Of a stretch of 36,137 bases of DNA, positions 35,822 through 36,137 are shown one piece after another; the stretch's first letter is position 1, and each line of letters begins with the position of its first letter. Where the stretch lies: contig CAMDHJ010000016.1 in the NCBI GenBank assembly GCA_945897865.1, positions 1 to 36,137 of the forward strand, read 5' to 3'. The position numbers were made by a program, and so were the translations under genes. The DNA comes from Tepidiphilus sp. J10 (GTDB taxonomy: Bacteria; Pseudomonadota; Gammaproteobacteria; Burkholderiales; Thiobacillaceae). A model generated the notes under the pieces. It was not told the origin of the DNA, did no database searches, and saw only the letters and a list, made by a program, of their open reading frames with translations.

Positions 35822-36137
35822 TCAAAACCCCATGTACCCCGCCACGATATCCAGGATCGAGCGTTCATCCTCGTCAGACAAGCCAAGGAATGGCCGGGCC
35901 GGGATGTCGCCCCAAAGATTCGAGAATTCGGACTTTCTGCCGCCAAACTGCTGCATGGCCGAGTAAATCAGCGGGCTACCGATTTCAACCGCGTCATTTC
36001 CCCTCAACTGGGGATTGATGGTGCTCATCAGGCTGCGGGTTTCGCCAATGAGCGGACTCTTGTTGCTGCGGCGACCTACACCCTTGGCCGATAGCTTGCC
36101 GGTCTTAGTGTAGCTCCCCTTGTATCTGGTCAGATAG
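35822..36137 (-). CDS. Phage virion morphogenesis protein (Mu gpG-like), C-terminal part only
   Basis: The leftward frame ends at 35822 and is open through the window edge, so about 104 residues are seen; the ATG at 36028 is internal. The visible part has P-L-I-G-E-T-R-S-L-M-S-T-I-N, N-D-A-V-E-I-G-S, then the family ending I-P-A-R-P-F-L-G-L-S-D-E-D-E and I-L-D-I-V-A-G-Y. This matches the virion morphogenesis/tail-completion family (phage Mu gpG and P2 gpS type). It shows that the right end of the window is prophage-derived. No frameshift is seen in the visible part. Confidence 0.85.
   Translation of the reverse strand, partial: YLTRYKGSYTKTGKLSAKGVGRRSNKSPLIGETRSLMSTINPQLRGNDAVEIGSPLIYSAMQQFGGRKSEFSNLWGDIPARPFLGLSDEDERSILDIVAGYMGF

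Noticed and set aside
35822-36028. A complete 68-residue protein starting at 36028
   Set aside because: The frame stays open upstream to the window edge with family-like residues (P-L-I-G-E-T-R-S-L), so the ATG is internal to a longer gpG-like gene.

Overview
The window is a stretch of chromosome from a betaproteobacterium (order not determined; a Nitrosomonadales- or Rhodocyclales-like organism would fit). The main signs are the order rpsB-tsf-pyrH-frr-uppS-cdsA-dxr-rseP-bamA-skp-lpxD-fabZ-lpxA-lpxB-rnhB, the ftsK-lolA-rarA block, a one-piece tmRNA with tag ANDETYALAA, and a MotA/MotB pair with Escherichia-like key residues. Nearly all genes are intact. The last ~0.9 kb is accessory DNA.

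Layout. 1-1640: a cut-off glutathione S-transferase-like gene and gltX, both leftward. 1700-2540: tRNA-Val(CAC) with a strong promoter, a 340-base RNA-flanked spacer, and leftward ssrA. 2800-4130: an exported protein built from a 13-residue D/N-P repeat (no family recognised), then an HU gene. 4275-5600: a leftward coupled pair, an exported metallo-beta-lactamase-fold hydrolase and a small cupin. 5740-12100: four rightward genes, namely a membrane-anchored GyrI-like protein, a CobD/CbiB-family membrane protein, a SpmA-SpmB fusion and a giant AsmA-like DUF748 protein. 12190-16400: leftward motA-motB-membrane methyltransferase-HDOD, tightly overlapping. 16414-30640: the leftward translation, isoprenoid, phospholipid, outer-membrane and lipid A cluster, starting with rpsB behind a structured leader. 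30830-35075: leftward ftsK-lolA-rarA with overlapping genes. 35245-36137: a 20-bp direct repeat, a small unknown gene and the 3' part of a Mu gpG-like virion morphogenesis gene, that is, the edge of a prophage or prophage remnant.

How the genes work together. rpsB and tsf supply translation factors, and a hairpin between them can lower tsf expression. frr and pyrH add ribosome recycling and UMP kinase. dxr and uppS feed isoprenoid and undecaprenyl carrier supply, and cdsA makes CDP-diacylglycerol. rseP, bamA and skp handle envelope stress and outer-membrane protein assembly, while lpxD, fabZ, lpxA and lpxB make lipid A. Many joins in this cluster are ATGA or GTGA overlaps, which implies translational coupling.

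Regulation seen directly: the promoters proposed for tRNA-Val, rpsB and ftsK share a -10 box followed by the same GCGCGCC discriminator, which suggests one growth-rate or stringent regulon. The ftsK version places the start codon almost at the predicted transcription start (leaderless mRNA). Points most worth a second look are the 13-residue repeat protein, the shared discriminator, the motAB-methyltransferase-HDOD operon, and the junction near 35245 where mobile DNA seems to have replaced the gene normally divergent from ftsK.
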